A stretch of DNA of 64,000 bases from an uncultured bacterium. Lineage in GTDB: Bacteria > CSSED10-310 > CALFER01. The notes below the pieces were generated by a model, which saw only the letters and a list, made by a program, of their open reading frames with translations, did no database searches and was not told the DNA's origin. Positions 51,031-59,991 of this stretch are shown here, in pieces (the stretch's first letter is position 1; each line of letters begins with the position of its first letter). The position numbers were made by a program, and so were the translations under genes. The stretch lies in NCBI GenBank assembly GCA_937951895.1, contig CALFER010000102.1:62001-126000 (forward strand), read 5' to 3'.

Positions 51031-52389
51031 ATGAAACGGATGGCGATGTTCAGTCCCGTCCCGCCGGTCCGCAGCGGGATTTCGGATTATACGGAACGGC
51101 TCCTTCCCCGGCTTTCGGAGAAATGGGAAATCGAGTTGTTTCTGGACGGTTACCGGCCTCAGGAAGGATCGGTCGCGCGAACCTATCCATGGTATCACCG
51201 TCGTGAGTTCGACCTGAAACATCAGCACAATCCCTATGACCTGATTGTTTATCAGATCGGAAACAACGACTGCCATGACTATCTCTTCCCGACGCTTTTC
51301 CGGTATCCCGGATTGGTGATTCTGCACGATGCGAATCTGCACCGGGCGCGTGCGAGATCGAGTTTCATTCGAGATCGTCTCGAGGATTACATGCTTGAGA
51401 TCGAATACTGTCATGGACCGATCGGGCGTGTTGCAGGACGACTGGTCGCATCCGGCATGTACAATGATCAGATCTACGATCGGTTTCCGATGCTCAATCT
51501 CGCTGTTGAGGGGGCCTCGGGGGTGATCGTGCACAATCAATACTGTTGGGATCGGGTCAGCGAATGCCGGTTACAGGGCGAGGTATTCATCGTGCCGGCA
51601 CCGTGCATGAGTGAAGTATTGCCGGATCAGAAATCGGCCCGCGAAACTCTCGGAATCGATCCGGACGACATCCTGATCGCTGCGTTCGGTTTTATCGCAC
51701 CCGGTAAGGGTTTGGAATCCGGTGTTGCGGCATTCGAGCGTATTCGAAGTTCCTGTGACCGTGCACGACTCCTGTTGGTCGGCGAAGCGCTCGATGACGA
51801 GTACCTCGACAAACTGATCGAACCGCTGTCTCCGGAGACCAGAAAAAGCCTGACGATTACGGGATTCGTGCCGCAGGACCGATTTCAGCAGTTCCTTGCG
51901 GCTTCGGATGTATGCCTGAACATGCGATATCCGACCCAGGGGGAAGCATCGAGCGCTCTTCTGAGAATCATGGCCGCCGAAAAACCGGTTCTGATACCCT
52001 GGTATCGGCAATACATGGAAATTCCCCGCGATTGTTGTGTCCACGTGGATCTGTTTCCCGACGAGAGCCTCTTTATCGAACAAACACTCCGGATGCTGAT
52101 CGATAACCCCTCCATCCGACGGGAAATCGGCGCGAAGGCGTCGGCCTACGTGAAGTGTCGGCACTCGGATGAAAACTGGGCGCATGCCATCGAGGATGCC
52201 CTGAACACGACCATCCGGAAGGGTGCCCAGCCTGAACCGCTCATGAATCGGCTTGATCTGCCGAATGTCCGTCCGATCCGCGTGATCGACACCATCTCCG
52301 CATCCATCGGCGATTTTCACGATGTCTTTCCGGATACCGTGTATGAAGCACTGGGGCAGAGCCTTGAGGAATTGGAGTTGTTGCGATGA
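51031..52389 (+). CDS. Family 4 glycosyltransferase
   Basis: The 452-residue GT-B enzyme has PPVRSGISDYTERLLP in the acceptor domain, HDANLHRARARS, and the donor half FGFIAPGKGLESGVAAF, LLLVGEALDDEYLD, FVPQDRFQQFLAASDVCL and RYPTQGEASSALLRIMAAEKP. It starts 1 nt after the tandem transferase. The last 50 residues form an unassigned tail before the ATGA overlap with the membrane gene. It is the third transferase gene of the cluster; with the tandem protein the operon encodes four GT4 units. Confidence 0.92.
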   Translation: MKRMAMFSPVPPVRSGISDYTERLLPRLSEKWEIELFLDGYRPQEGSVARTYPWYHRREFDLKHQHNPYDLIVYQIGNNDCHDYLFPTLFRYPGLVILHDANLHRARARSSFIRDRLEDYMLEIEYCHGPIGRVAGRLVASGMYNDQIYDRFPMLNLAVEGASGVIVHNQYCWDRVSECRLQGEVFIVPAPCMSEVLPDQKSARETLGIDPDDILIAAFGFIAPGKGLESGVAAFERIRSSCDRARLLLVGEALDDEYLDKLIEPLSPETRKSLTITGFVPQDRFQQFLAASDVCLNMRYPTQGEASSALLRIMAAEKPVLIPWYRQYMEIPRDCCVHVDLFPDESLFIEQTLRMLIDNPSIRREIGAKASAYVKCRHSDENWAHAIEDALNTTIRKGAQPEPLMNRLDLPNVRPIRVIDTISASIGDFHDVFPDTVYEALGQSLEELELLR

Positions 52390-54920
52390 TATCGATCGGG
52401 AACAGGATCGTTCAGGGGTTGCTGCTGTCGCTGATCGCGATGTCGAGTGTCTGGATTTCACGATTTATCTGGATGCATGCCGGTCTGCCCGATACACGTT
52501 CGGGGAGCTTCATCTGGTATGCCGGCATCCCGATCGTTTTCTTTGTCTTCGCTGTGTTCCGCACGCTGAATCGTCTTAAAAAATCGCAGACGTATGCGGT
52601 TTGGATAGGGGATATCTGGTACGTCCTGTTGTTCCTCGCCCACCTGGTCGCTTTGATTTCATGGCGGTACATCAGCGGATGGCAGTACCTGCTCTCCGCT
52701 CTGTATTCCATGCATCTCCTGGTCCAGATAATGATCACAGTGCGTTCCCTGGACCATTTCAAAGGGTTGCATCTTCTGCTCGGATTTTCATTCATGACGG
52801 CTGCGTCGGTCCTTCTGATCCAGTTTCCGCTCATGCTGGCCAATTCATCGCTCCATCACTGGATATCCGGGCTTGCCACGTGGGCGTTGATCACGGCCAT
52901 GGTGCTGATCATTCGTTATACCGTCCTGGGTTTATCTGAACGTGACGAACATCCGGACGATCGTGATGCTGATCGAATCGCGTTGGCTTTCCTGACGGTT
53001 GTTGCACCGTTTACCAGTTCGGGCACTTTGACGAAACACCATGTCATTGCGGCAATCTGCGGGCTGATCGGTTTGATCGGAATTCGAGTCAACCGGAGTT
53101 CGATACCCGTCCGTTTGGCTCTATCGGCGCTGATCATCGCCGCGCCGATGCTTTCTCTCGAGTTTTCCGGAACCGCGGTTTGGGCAATGATTGTCGGGGT
53201 TTATCTGACGTTGAAAGCACGTGAGCCCAACCCGTTTCTCACGATCACCGGGTACCTGGTGATCCTTATCGCCTCGATCACCCTCGCCGTCCTCGTACAT
53301 GATGGGAAACTGCTCGAAGGCGATCTCGTGTGGAACTCCAGTTACTATTTCGGGCTGATCGGAACACTGCTCGATGTCCAGAGCGGCATTCTGCTGTCGA
53401 ACCCTCTGGCTCTCATGGCGCTTGCAGGATTTACAGGTGCCATCTTTGTCATTCCCGGTCGGTTATGGCATGTCTGGATCGGTCCTTGGTTATGTCTGGC
53501 TCCCATTCTGTACCGGTCGATCATCTCCCGAGGCAGCCCTCCGACGCCTCTGGAATCGTTGCCGGTTCTCGTGATGATCTGGCCCTTCATCGTGTTTCTC
53601 GTTCATCGCAACACACGCCCGATCGCAGCCGGATACCGGGTGTGTGCGGGTCTGGCACAATCCGCGCTGGCCATCTGCTTTTTTTCGATGCTGGCGGGAA
53701 AGGAAGGCTTCCGAGCCGACTTAAGTTCTCTTCTGGCCGATTGGGCGACTGTATCCGATGTCGATCTGTCCTTTTACCTGCCGCACTTCAGTGCTCTGAG
53801 TCAGACCGGGTCGGTCAGTGGATTCCTGTGGACAATCGCGATGATCGGGATGGTGATGCTGTTCATCATCGAAAGAAGGATCTGGAAGAGGCGGACCAGT
53901 GAACATTGGAATCAGTTCGCGTCACTGGTGTTTCTGACAATCGGTATGCTGGCGATCGCCGCCGCCGTGAGTCATGGCGGTTCCTGGGTCAGGTTGGATG
54001 GGATGCCGAGAGTGATCAGCGCAGGGACAGAAAAACAAATCAAATTGGAAATTCCGGATACACGACCCGTATACAGCCTTCGGATTCACTCGTTTACGTC
54101 AAACTCCGCTTCGATGATTCAAGGCGCGGAAGTTGTTAACATAACGGTGGATGACGGCACGGATATGCTCCTGGAACAACCTGTCCGCATGGGAATCGAT
54201 ACGGCCGAATTGGCGTATGATCGCCCGGATGTTCTCAAGATGATCCGCCATCAGAGACCTCGGATTGCCAGAACCTGGATTCAACTCATGGGCAATCCTG
54301 TCGATGTCCATAGTTACCGCACCGATCTGATACTCCAGCCTCCACGACCGATCCGATCCATCTCATTGAGTCTGAGTCCGCGACTCGAGTCGATTGATGT
54401 CAAGTTTACCCTGGACGCTCTCGGGTTGCAGGTCCAGGGGCCAACCGTGAATTGGGGAAAGCCCATATACTGCTCTCAGATCCGTAATGTCAATCTCGAC
54501 AGTAAATCACCCCATATGGATTATGATCTCGATCAGATGCCTCCGGTTACACGGATGCGGCTGGTCTCAAATGTGGCCAATGCCGCAGGAATCCCGACCG
54601 GGGTATCGATCGGACAGATGATCATCCGGGCGATTGGAGGCAGGCAGGAGGTCGTGGAGATCCGCGCAGGGATCGATACAGCGGAATGGGCTTACAACCG
54701 GAAAGATCTTCTGGGGAGGGTCCAGCACGCCGCTCCACCGGCGATCCTCTCCAGACGTGAACTGGACATGGATCGGAATCCGTTCCTTTCAAGTATGTAC
54801 CTCGCGGATTATCAGTTCGATCGCCCTCTGATTCCCTTTTCCGTTACGATTCGATATGTCCTGTCCGAACAGGTGGCGCCTGGAGCAAAGCTGCAGGTTT
54901 TCTCTGTGATGTTCATGTGA
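52386..54920 (+). CDS. Large membrane protein with duplicated C-terminal beta domain
   Basis: The 844-residue protein has about 14 hydrophobic segments in residues 1-535, then two related exoplasmic beta domains at about 540-690 and 700-844. The duplicates share GIDTAELAYDRPDVL (from residue 603) and GIDTAEWAYNRKDLL (from residue 762), each followed by a similar strand order. No polymerase (Wzy), flippase or ligase signature is evident. It ends the Wzm/Wzt operon in an ATGA overlap with the last transferase. An envelope polysaccharide role such as modification or attachment is inferred from position. Confidence 0.72.
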   Translation: MISIGNRIVQGLLLSLIAMSSVWISRFIWMHAGLPDTRSGSFIWYAGIPIVFFVFAVFRTLNRLKKSQTYAVWIGDIWYVLLFLAHLVALISWRYISGWQYLLSALYSMHLLVQIMITVRSLDHFKGLHLLLGFSFMTAASVLLIQFPLMLANSSLHHWISGLATWALITAMVLIIRYTVLGLSERDEHPDDRDADRIALAFLTVVAPFTSSGTLTKHHVIAAICGLIGLIGIRVNRSSIPVRLALSALIIAAPMLSLEFSGTAVWAMIVGVYLTLKAREPNPFLTITGYLVILIASITLAVLVHDGKLLEGDLVWNSSYYFGLIGTLLDVQSGILLSNPLALMALAGFTGAIFVIPGRLWHVWIGPWLCLAPILYRSIISRGSPPTPLESLPVLVMIWPFIVFLVHRNTRPIAAGYRVCAGLAQSALAICFFSMLAGKEGFRADLSSLLADWATVSDVDLSFYLPHFSALSQTGSVSGFLWTIAMIGMVMLFIIERRIWKRRTSEHWNQFASLVFLTIGMLAIAAAVSHGGSWVRLDGMPRVISAGTEKQIKLEIPDTRPVYSLRIHSFTSNSASMIQGAEVVNITVDDGTDMLLEQPVRMGIDTAELAYDRPDVLKMIRHQRPRIARTWIQLMGNPVDVHSYRTDLILQPPRPIRSISLSLSPRLESIDVKFTLDALGLQVQGPTVNWGKPIYCSQIRNVNLDSKSPHMDYDLDQMPPVTRMRLVSNVANAAGIPTGVSIGQMIIRAIGGRQEVVEIRAGIDTAEWAYNRKDLLGRVQHAAPPAILSRRELDMDRNPFLSSMYLADYQFDRPLIPFSVTIRYVLSEQVAPGAKLQVFSVMFM

Positions 54921-54944
54921 TGGTCAAGCGGACAGCGATATCGA

Positions 54945-55409
54945 TCAGCGCGCAAATGGATTGGCCTGACTCTCGTTCGGAGTCGCTTCGGGCTCGGGGG
55001 TCGTATCTTCAAATCCGGACGTGACTCGGTAAATGTACCATGCGCCGTTGTTTGAATCCCCCGAGTAACTCCAGGTGCCGGACATCGAGTTGTGGCCATC
55101 GAGCTTTCCGAAGAAGGTGACTGTTTCCGGGTAGAGGTCGATGATGAACCCGAATTGGCTTTTCTCATAGGTGATGTTGCGTATCGAGACCGTTCTGAGT
55201 GAATCGGAGTAGATGCCGGACCGCGAATCCGGATAATCTTCAATGTAAAGACTGAAGGACCAGTTCTTGCCGGTCGTCTCGTTGGTGTTCTGGCCTTGCC
55301 ATTGACCGGTCAGATCGACCTGTGCAGAGTCGTCCGAACATCCGACGATGACACACAGTGCGATAACCGCTGAAACGAATGCGAACGATAACAGGATGCG
55401 TTTGATCAT
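54945..55409 (-). CDS. Small lipoprotein
   Basis: The 154-residue protein has a lipoprotein signal (LLSFAFVSAVIALCVIVGC) with the lipidated Cys at residue 24 followed by SDDS; Asp is not at +2, so outer-membrane sorting is allowed. The mature part is beta-rich with a LTGQWQGQN start and SGTWSYSGDSNNGAWYI, similar in style to lipocalin-like or META-type small barrels, but no family is certain. A Thr/Pro/Glu-rich end follows. Its gene starts 155 nt from the divergent FHA gene. Confidence 0.75.
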   Translation of the reverse strand: MIKRILLSFAFVSAVIALCVIVGCSDDSAQVDLTGQWQGQNTNETTGKNWSFSLYIEDYPDSRSGIYSDSLRTVSIRNITYEKSQFGFIIDLYPETVTFFGKLDGHNSMSGTWSYSGDSNNGAWYIYRVTSGFEDTTPEPEATPNESQANPFAR

Positions 55410-55506
55410 GACGAACCTCCCGGAAACCGAAATTTTATGGAATCATGCGACGTCGGAATTGTCAAGGAAAGCGCCTGAGGCGTGCTGAAATGATCGGCGC
55501 CTGGAG

Positions 55507-55536
55507 TTGACAAACCCCTTCGGATTATCGCACATT
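55507..55536 (+). promoter_or_regulatory. Possible promoter of the FHA gene
   Basis: TTGACA at 55507-55512 is a perfect -35. The best -10 at 18-nt spacing is CACATT (55531-55536), only a half match. Confidence 0.35.
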
Positions 55537-55564
55537 AGAGGCACTGGAGAGGGTGAGGATGGAT

Positions 55565-56146
55565 ATGAAGGTATTCTGTGAAAACTGCATGGGTGAAAAT
55601 GAAGTGGATGTCAACCAGGCAAAAATCAATGGCTATCGGGCTGCATGTCAGACCTGTGGACACATGATATTCATGGACACGGATGCCGTCGAAGCCGCCT
55701 TGTTGCGCAAAAATCCAATTCCCGAGAACCTGATCGAGAATCTCGAGTCGAGTCTCGAGTCGGTTGCACAAAGCAATACAACGACGACCATCGCAGCCCG
55801 AATCGACGTCCCTCGCGCAGAAACATCCGCCGCAGTGTTTACCGTTCTCGATGGCCCCGATCTCGGTCTCGAATTCACCATGGACAGCCCTCGACTCGTC
55901 CTGGGACGCCGCGGCGCCGATATCAATCTCAATGATCGCCTCGTGTCCCGTCGCCACCTCTCGATCGAAGCATCCGGCGGTCGCTATCTGATCAAGGATA
56001 TGGGCAGCACCAACGGGACGTTCCTCAATGGGACGCCAGTCAGTATGGAATTCATCAAACATGGAGACGAAATCCAGATCGGCTCAACCCTGATGAAGTT
56101 CCGGATCAAGAACATGGATACAAGCGTAATCGTGCTGGATAAGTAA
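55565..56146 (+). CDS. Zinc-ribbon plus FHA-domain protein
   Basis: The 193-residue cytoplasmic protein has an N-terminal zinc ribbon (VFCENCMGENEVD then CQTCGHMIF, four cysteines in two CxxC pairs) and a C-terminal FHA domain (about 85-175: LVLGRRGADINL, VSRRHLSIEA, DMGSTNGTFLNG). The Arg, Ser-Arg-Arg-His and Asn-Gly residues that bind phosphothreonine are kept. The ATG at 55565 has GAGG 6 nt upstream; ATG 55559 is also usable. It lies near a pseudokinase receptor, but no active Ser/Thr kinase is in the window, so its phosphopeptide partner is elsewhere. Confidence 0.9.
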   Translation: MKVFCENCMGENEVDVNQAKINGYRAACQTCGHMIFMDTDAVEAALLRKNPIPENLIENLESSLESVAQSNTTTTIAARIDVPRAETSAAVFTVLDGPDLGLEFTMDSPRLVLGRRGADINLNDRLVSRRHLSIEASGGRYLIKDMGSTNGTFLNGTPVSMEFIKHGDEIQIGSTLMKFRIKNMDTSVIVLDK

Positions 56147-56191
56147 TTCGGTTCATCAGAGGTTGCAACCCCTTCTATCCGACGGAATCCA

Positions 56192-56872
56192 TCAGAAAAG
56201 ATAGGCCACATCCACTTTGAAACCTTGATTGGTTTCATCCAGGATATCCGATGAACCGTTCTGCTCAACATCGAATGACTGGTACCGATATCCGATCCGT
56301 GTCATGAGATGGATCTTTGAGAACACCCATCCGGTTCCGGCATCGAGCGTGTATCCGGTCGCGTCGAAGGTTTCCCCCACACCTCCATAATCCCATCGGT
56401 AGTCCAGAGCAGGCATGTAGGAGGCAGAGCTGTAAAGCAGGAGTCCCGGCGCAAACGTATAGGATCCACCGGCTCCGATCGCCAGACCGGAAATCGAGGC
56501 GTCGATCTGGTAGGAGGCGACCCAGTCGAAATCGATGTTCTTGTAACCGACCGTGGCATTCAGAAAACCAAGAAAACGACAAGACAAGGCGATATCCAGA
56601 TCTGTCCGATCCGCAGAATAAGTTCGCGAACTCCCCGGAAAATCAATGTCGAACTCTCCCGTATAATACTGTGCCGACAGGATCAGATCCTTGAATCGTA
56701 TCGACACACTCGGCCCAAACAAACCATCGGTGCTCCCATCCGAACGCTCGCGATCCCAATCCGGTCTCCAGTAAGTTCCTCCAATCATGCCACCCCAATC
56801 GCCACAGAAACCGGTGTGCGTGAACGTCAAGGAAAACATCATCACGACAGCAATACGAAACAAATGTCTCAT
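56192..56872 (-). CDS. Outer-membrane beta-barrel protein
   Basis: The 226-residue protein starts at 56872 after GGGAGGGGG and has a signal peptide (LFRIAVVMMFSLTFTHTGFCG). The mature part alternates polar and aromatic residues in about ten strands (GMIGGTYWRPDW, LILSAQYYTGEFDIDF, IHLMTRIGYRYQSFDV) and ends VDVAYLF, the C-terminal aromatic needed for BAM insertion. It resembles small OmpA/OmpW-like or DUF-type barrels without a definite match. It converges on the FHA gene and lies downstream of the pseudokinase gene. Confidence 0.75.
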   Translation of the reverse strand: MRHLFRIAVVMMFSLTFTHTGFCGDWGGMIGGTYWRPDWDRERSDGSTDGLFGPSVSIRFKDLILSAQYYTGEFDIDFPGSSRTYSADRTDLDIALSCRFLGFLNATVGYKNIDFDWVASYQIDASISGLAIGAGGSYTFAPGLLLYSSASYMPALDYRWDYGGVGETFDATGYTLDAGTGWVFSKIHLMTRIGYRYQSFDVEQNGSSDILDETNQGFKVDVAYLF

Positions 56873-56949
56873 TTCCCCCTCCCGTGCGCCCCTGACTGTC
56901 ATGGTTTGCAGCGAAGACCCGCAGCCGTTCGAACGGGTGCCGAATCCCA

Positions 56950-59895
56950 TCACAGCGGGTTGATCGGAACGTACACAGCACCCTCGACGGTTTTTCGAAA
57001 CGGATCGGATTCTGATCCGTAGTTACCGCGTCGGCCCTTGATGTCGACGAACTCGATGTAATACCACATAGGCGTAGCGGTCACTTCCTGTGCCGCAATA
57101 TCGAATCGCAGCTGATCACGTTGGACTTTTGCCTTTATCTGTCGATACTTGTCCCCACTGCCAAACTTGTAGTACAGCCACCCGTTGACCGCCGTTTCAC
57201 CATCCTGGGATTCCGTGGACGCGGTGATGCGAATGGCGCGTTTCGTGATCGGTGGGTCCGGTGAACACGAGAAACGATCGATCCAGAGTTCACTCTTCTG
57301 AGATGTCTCGGAGGGTTTCGCTGCAGTCGCAACCACCTGCGGTGACGCGCTCGGGAAGACCGCTGGCGGAGGAGAGCCGGGTGTGAAGGTGGGGGATTCC
57401 TTGACAGGTGTTCGTGTCGGAGAAGGCGAGGGAGGACGAGTCGATCTTGCGGCAGGAGTAGCTGTTCCCGGTGCTACGGTTGGTATCTCGGGTTTTACCC
57501 GGGCAGCTTCCATCGCTTTCTGTGATCGTTTCAACCCATCCGATGCCCGTACATTGCGTCTGTCGTGTGCAAGGATCTCCTCATAAATGGCCCGAGCTTC
57601 CCCGTATCGCTTCTTTTCCATCAGGTCCGAAGCCCTGTTCAATAGCGTCGCCGCGTCGAATTTCGCCGTCGGAGAAGGAAGGGGTGTTGCCGAGGGACGA
57701 GCCGGTGGCGACACCGCCGATCGAGGCAGTGGAGAAGGCGGCGTCTGCGTCGGGTTGCTCTCGGCAATCACAGCAGGCGCAACCGTCATTGCCGGGGCGG
57801 TGGCGATCATCGATGGGGCGGATTGCGATTGATCATGCTTCGGCGATCGAAAAAAGACTGATCCTACAATGATCAGAACGACACAGACTCCAGCAGCATA
57901 CATCAGTCGATTCGAAATCCGGAAGGGCTTGACCGGAGAATCCTCTTGAGCCATCTGGTGAAAAGATGTCTCCACTGGCTCCGGTGTCGGCTCCAGATCG
58001 TCCGCCACTTCCTCTTCCGTCTCAATTTCAACAGCCACGACTTCATTCAATGGCTGAACCGGTTCAACGATCGGGACTGACTCCGGAGGATTTGCAGGGA
58101 TGGACGGATGATCCTGGAGTGGATCTGCTTTCGGATTCTGAACGGATTCGATGTGTTTCAGCAGTTTGAAGGCCAGGCTCTCATCGTATTTCCGGATTCG
58201 ATGCACGGTGTCGATGGCTTCGCGGTAACTCTCACTCTGCATCTGCTTGTCGAACAGGGTCTTCAATGTTGAGATCTGTTCGCTTTTTTCCCAGTCGATA
58301 ATCTGATTGTACAAGGCAAGAGCAGCAGGATTGGATGGATCGCATTTCATGACGCGTTCCAGAATATCAAGCGCATCATCGATCTGCCCATGCTTGAAAG
58401 CAGATTCTGCCTGAGACACCATGACGCTTCCGGTCGCCTTTTCCTCGATTCCGGCCTCGATCTGCGCTTTCAGTTGATGGGCATGTTTATTGGAAGGGTC
58501 GATTTCGAGTATCCGAACCACCTTGGCCATCGCCTGGGTCAGCGCTTTCTGAGAAACATCCAGATTGGCCGTCTCGAGCAGAACCCGTATCAGTCGTGAT
58601 CGTTCCTGTTCTTGAAGGATTTCGTGCGTCAACCGAATGATTTCCGGATTGTCCTTGTCGAGTTGGCGGGCGCGATTCAAGACGGTCAACGCATTCTCAA
58701 GACGCTGCTCGTAAAACGCCGAAATGCCCTTGTTGATGAGCGTGCGGACATCGAGGGATCGTTCGAGATTCTTCTGGAGCCGTGCAAGCAGATCGGTCAC
58801 GGCAACTTCATATGGCGAGAGAATCAATGCGCGTTTACACAGCAGAATCGCTTTCCGGTACTCCCGGTTTTTTTCGCATTTTCTGGCCTGAATCAGAAGT
58901 TGTCCAAGTGATTCACCGTTGTTTGAAAGGGTCGTGTGGGGAACCTCGGCTAATAGTTCCGGATCGAGCGACTCAACGGCGTTTCCGAATTCCCTGCAGT
59001 CGTCGAACCGGGCGGCCGGATCGAGTTGCATGGCTTTTATGCAGATCGCATCGATTTCTTTCGGAATCGCGGTGTTGTAATCCGAGATACGTGGAGGGGG
59101 TTCCGTCAGACGCTGAAGAGCCGAATCCTCGCCATTCATCCCGAATGGTCGTATCCCCGTCAGCATCTCGAACAGAATGATCCCCATCGCATATTGGTCG
59201 GATCCTGAATCACTGATCCCCGTTTCGAGTTGTTCCGGTGCGAGATATGTGGGGTCTTCCAACCCCGGAGACCATGGTTTCTGGGAGATGGCGTTCAATG
59301 AACCACGTGAGGATGCAAAGTCGAGAACCTGACAGAAACCATCCACAGGACTGGTTATATTGCTCGGTTTCAGCCGATGATGCGCGATGCCGAGATCATG
59401 TGCAGCCTGCGCCGCTCTGGCAACGGATTGAATGATGATCAACGCCTCACTGAGCGGGAGAGGCTTCCCATCCCGAAGTCTCTGATCCAGAAACGGTTGC
59501 GGGCAGTATTCAGAGATGAAATAGTACAATGTGCCGATTTGCCCGAAGGTGTAGTTTCTAAGCACATTGGGGTGATCGAGGCGAATGTCGCGCCTGGCAT
59601 TCTGTTCCCATCTGCGCTGGATCTCGGGCGCTGTCGAATCCGGGAATTGCAGAACCTTGATGATGACCTGGCGCTCGAGAATGAGATCATTGGCGAGATA
59701 AACTGCGGAATGTTGAGATTGAGCGCAGGTGGATACGATTTCAAATCGGCCGGCCATTCTCTCTTGTAGAAAAATGGCTTCCAATGAAAGCGTGTCTTCA
59801 CCAATCGGCAGCTCCGCACGACAGTAAGGGCATCGCCGACGAACGAGCGGCATGCTTTTCAGACAATTTGGACAGCGTTTGGTATGTGCCGACAT
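56950..59895 (-). CDS. Pseudokinase-TPR membrane receptor
   Basis: The 981-residue protein has a zinc ribbon (CPNCLKSMPLVRRRCPYC), a Ser/Thr-kinase-like domain (about 45-320), TPR-like helices (330-620), one membrane segment (about 663-683, YAAGVCVVLIIVGSVFF), a long Pro/Thr/Ser-rich exoplasmic linker with one TPR pair, and a C-terminal beta domain (about 885-981). The kinase fold keeps VIIK and APE, but the catalytic HRD reads HHR (Arg174 for Asp), DFG reads DFA, the alpha-C Glu is replaced and the glycine loop is absent, so phosphotransfer is not expected. ATG 59895 is preferred to TTG 59931. It probably transmits interaction signals across the membrane. Confidence 0.85.
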   Translation of the reverse strand: MSAHTKRCPNCLKSMPLVRRRCPYCRAELPIGEDTLSLEAIFLQERMAGRFEIVSTCAQSQHSAVYLANDLILERQVIIKVLQFPDSTAPEIQRRWEQNARRDIRLDHPNVLRNYTFGQIGTLYYFISEYCPQPFLDQRLRDGKPLPLSEALIIIQSVARAAQAAHDLGIAHHRLKPSNITSPVDGFCQVLDFASSRGSLNAISQKPWSPGLEDPTYLAPEQLETGISDSGSDQYAMGIILFEMLTGIRPFGMNGEDSALQRLTEPPPRISDYNTAIPKEIDAICIKAMQLDPAARFDDCREFGNAVESLDPELLAEVPHTTLSNNGESLGQLLIQARKCEKNREYRKAILLCKRALILSPYEVAVTDLLARLQKNLERSLDVRTLINKGISAFYEQRLENALTVLNRARQLDKDNPEIIRLTHEILQEQERSRLIRVLLETANLDVSQKALTQAMAKVVRILEIDPSNKHAHQLKAQIEAGIEEKATGSVMVSQAESAFKHGQIDDALDILERVMKCDPSNPAALALYNQIIDWEKSEQISTLKTLFDKQMQSESYREAIDTVHRIRKYDESLAFKLLKHIESVQNPKADPLQDHPSIPANPPESVPIVEPVQPLNEVVAVEIETEEEVADDLEPTPEPVETSFHQMAQEDSPVKPFRISNRLMYAAGVCVVLIIVGSVFFRSPKHDQSQSAPSMIATAPAMTVAPAVIAESNPTQTPPSPLPRSAVSPPARPSATPLPSPTAKFDAATLLNRASDLMEKKRYGEARAIYEEILAHDRRNVRASDGLKRSQKAMEAARVKPEIPTVAPGTATPAARSTRPPSPSPTRTPVKESPTFTPGSPPPAVFPSASPQVVATAAKPSETSQKSELWIDRFSCSPDPPITKRAIRITASTESQDGETAVNGWLYYKFGSGDKYRQIKAKVQRDQLRFDIAAQEVTATPMWYYIEFVDIKGRRGNYGSESDPFRKTVEGAVYVPINPL

Positions 59896-59991
59896 CCCCT
59901 CTAAGATACGATGATCAATCAGGTGAATCAATCGAAATGTATCTCAGCGACAAGCGGTTCGATGTCTGGTCTCCCGATGAATACCCGGAGT

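Noticed and set aside
43540..54920. O-antigen operon considered as a recently acquired island
   Set aside because: No integrase, transposase, tRNA-bounded repeat or marked shift in composition is visible at its edges; the tRNA-Gly is 4 kb away with genes of ordinary type between.
56161..56170. Palindrome GGTTGCAACC between convergent FHA and barrel genes
   Set aside because: Ten bases are too short to support a regulatory or terminator call, and there is no T-run.
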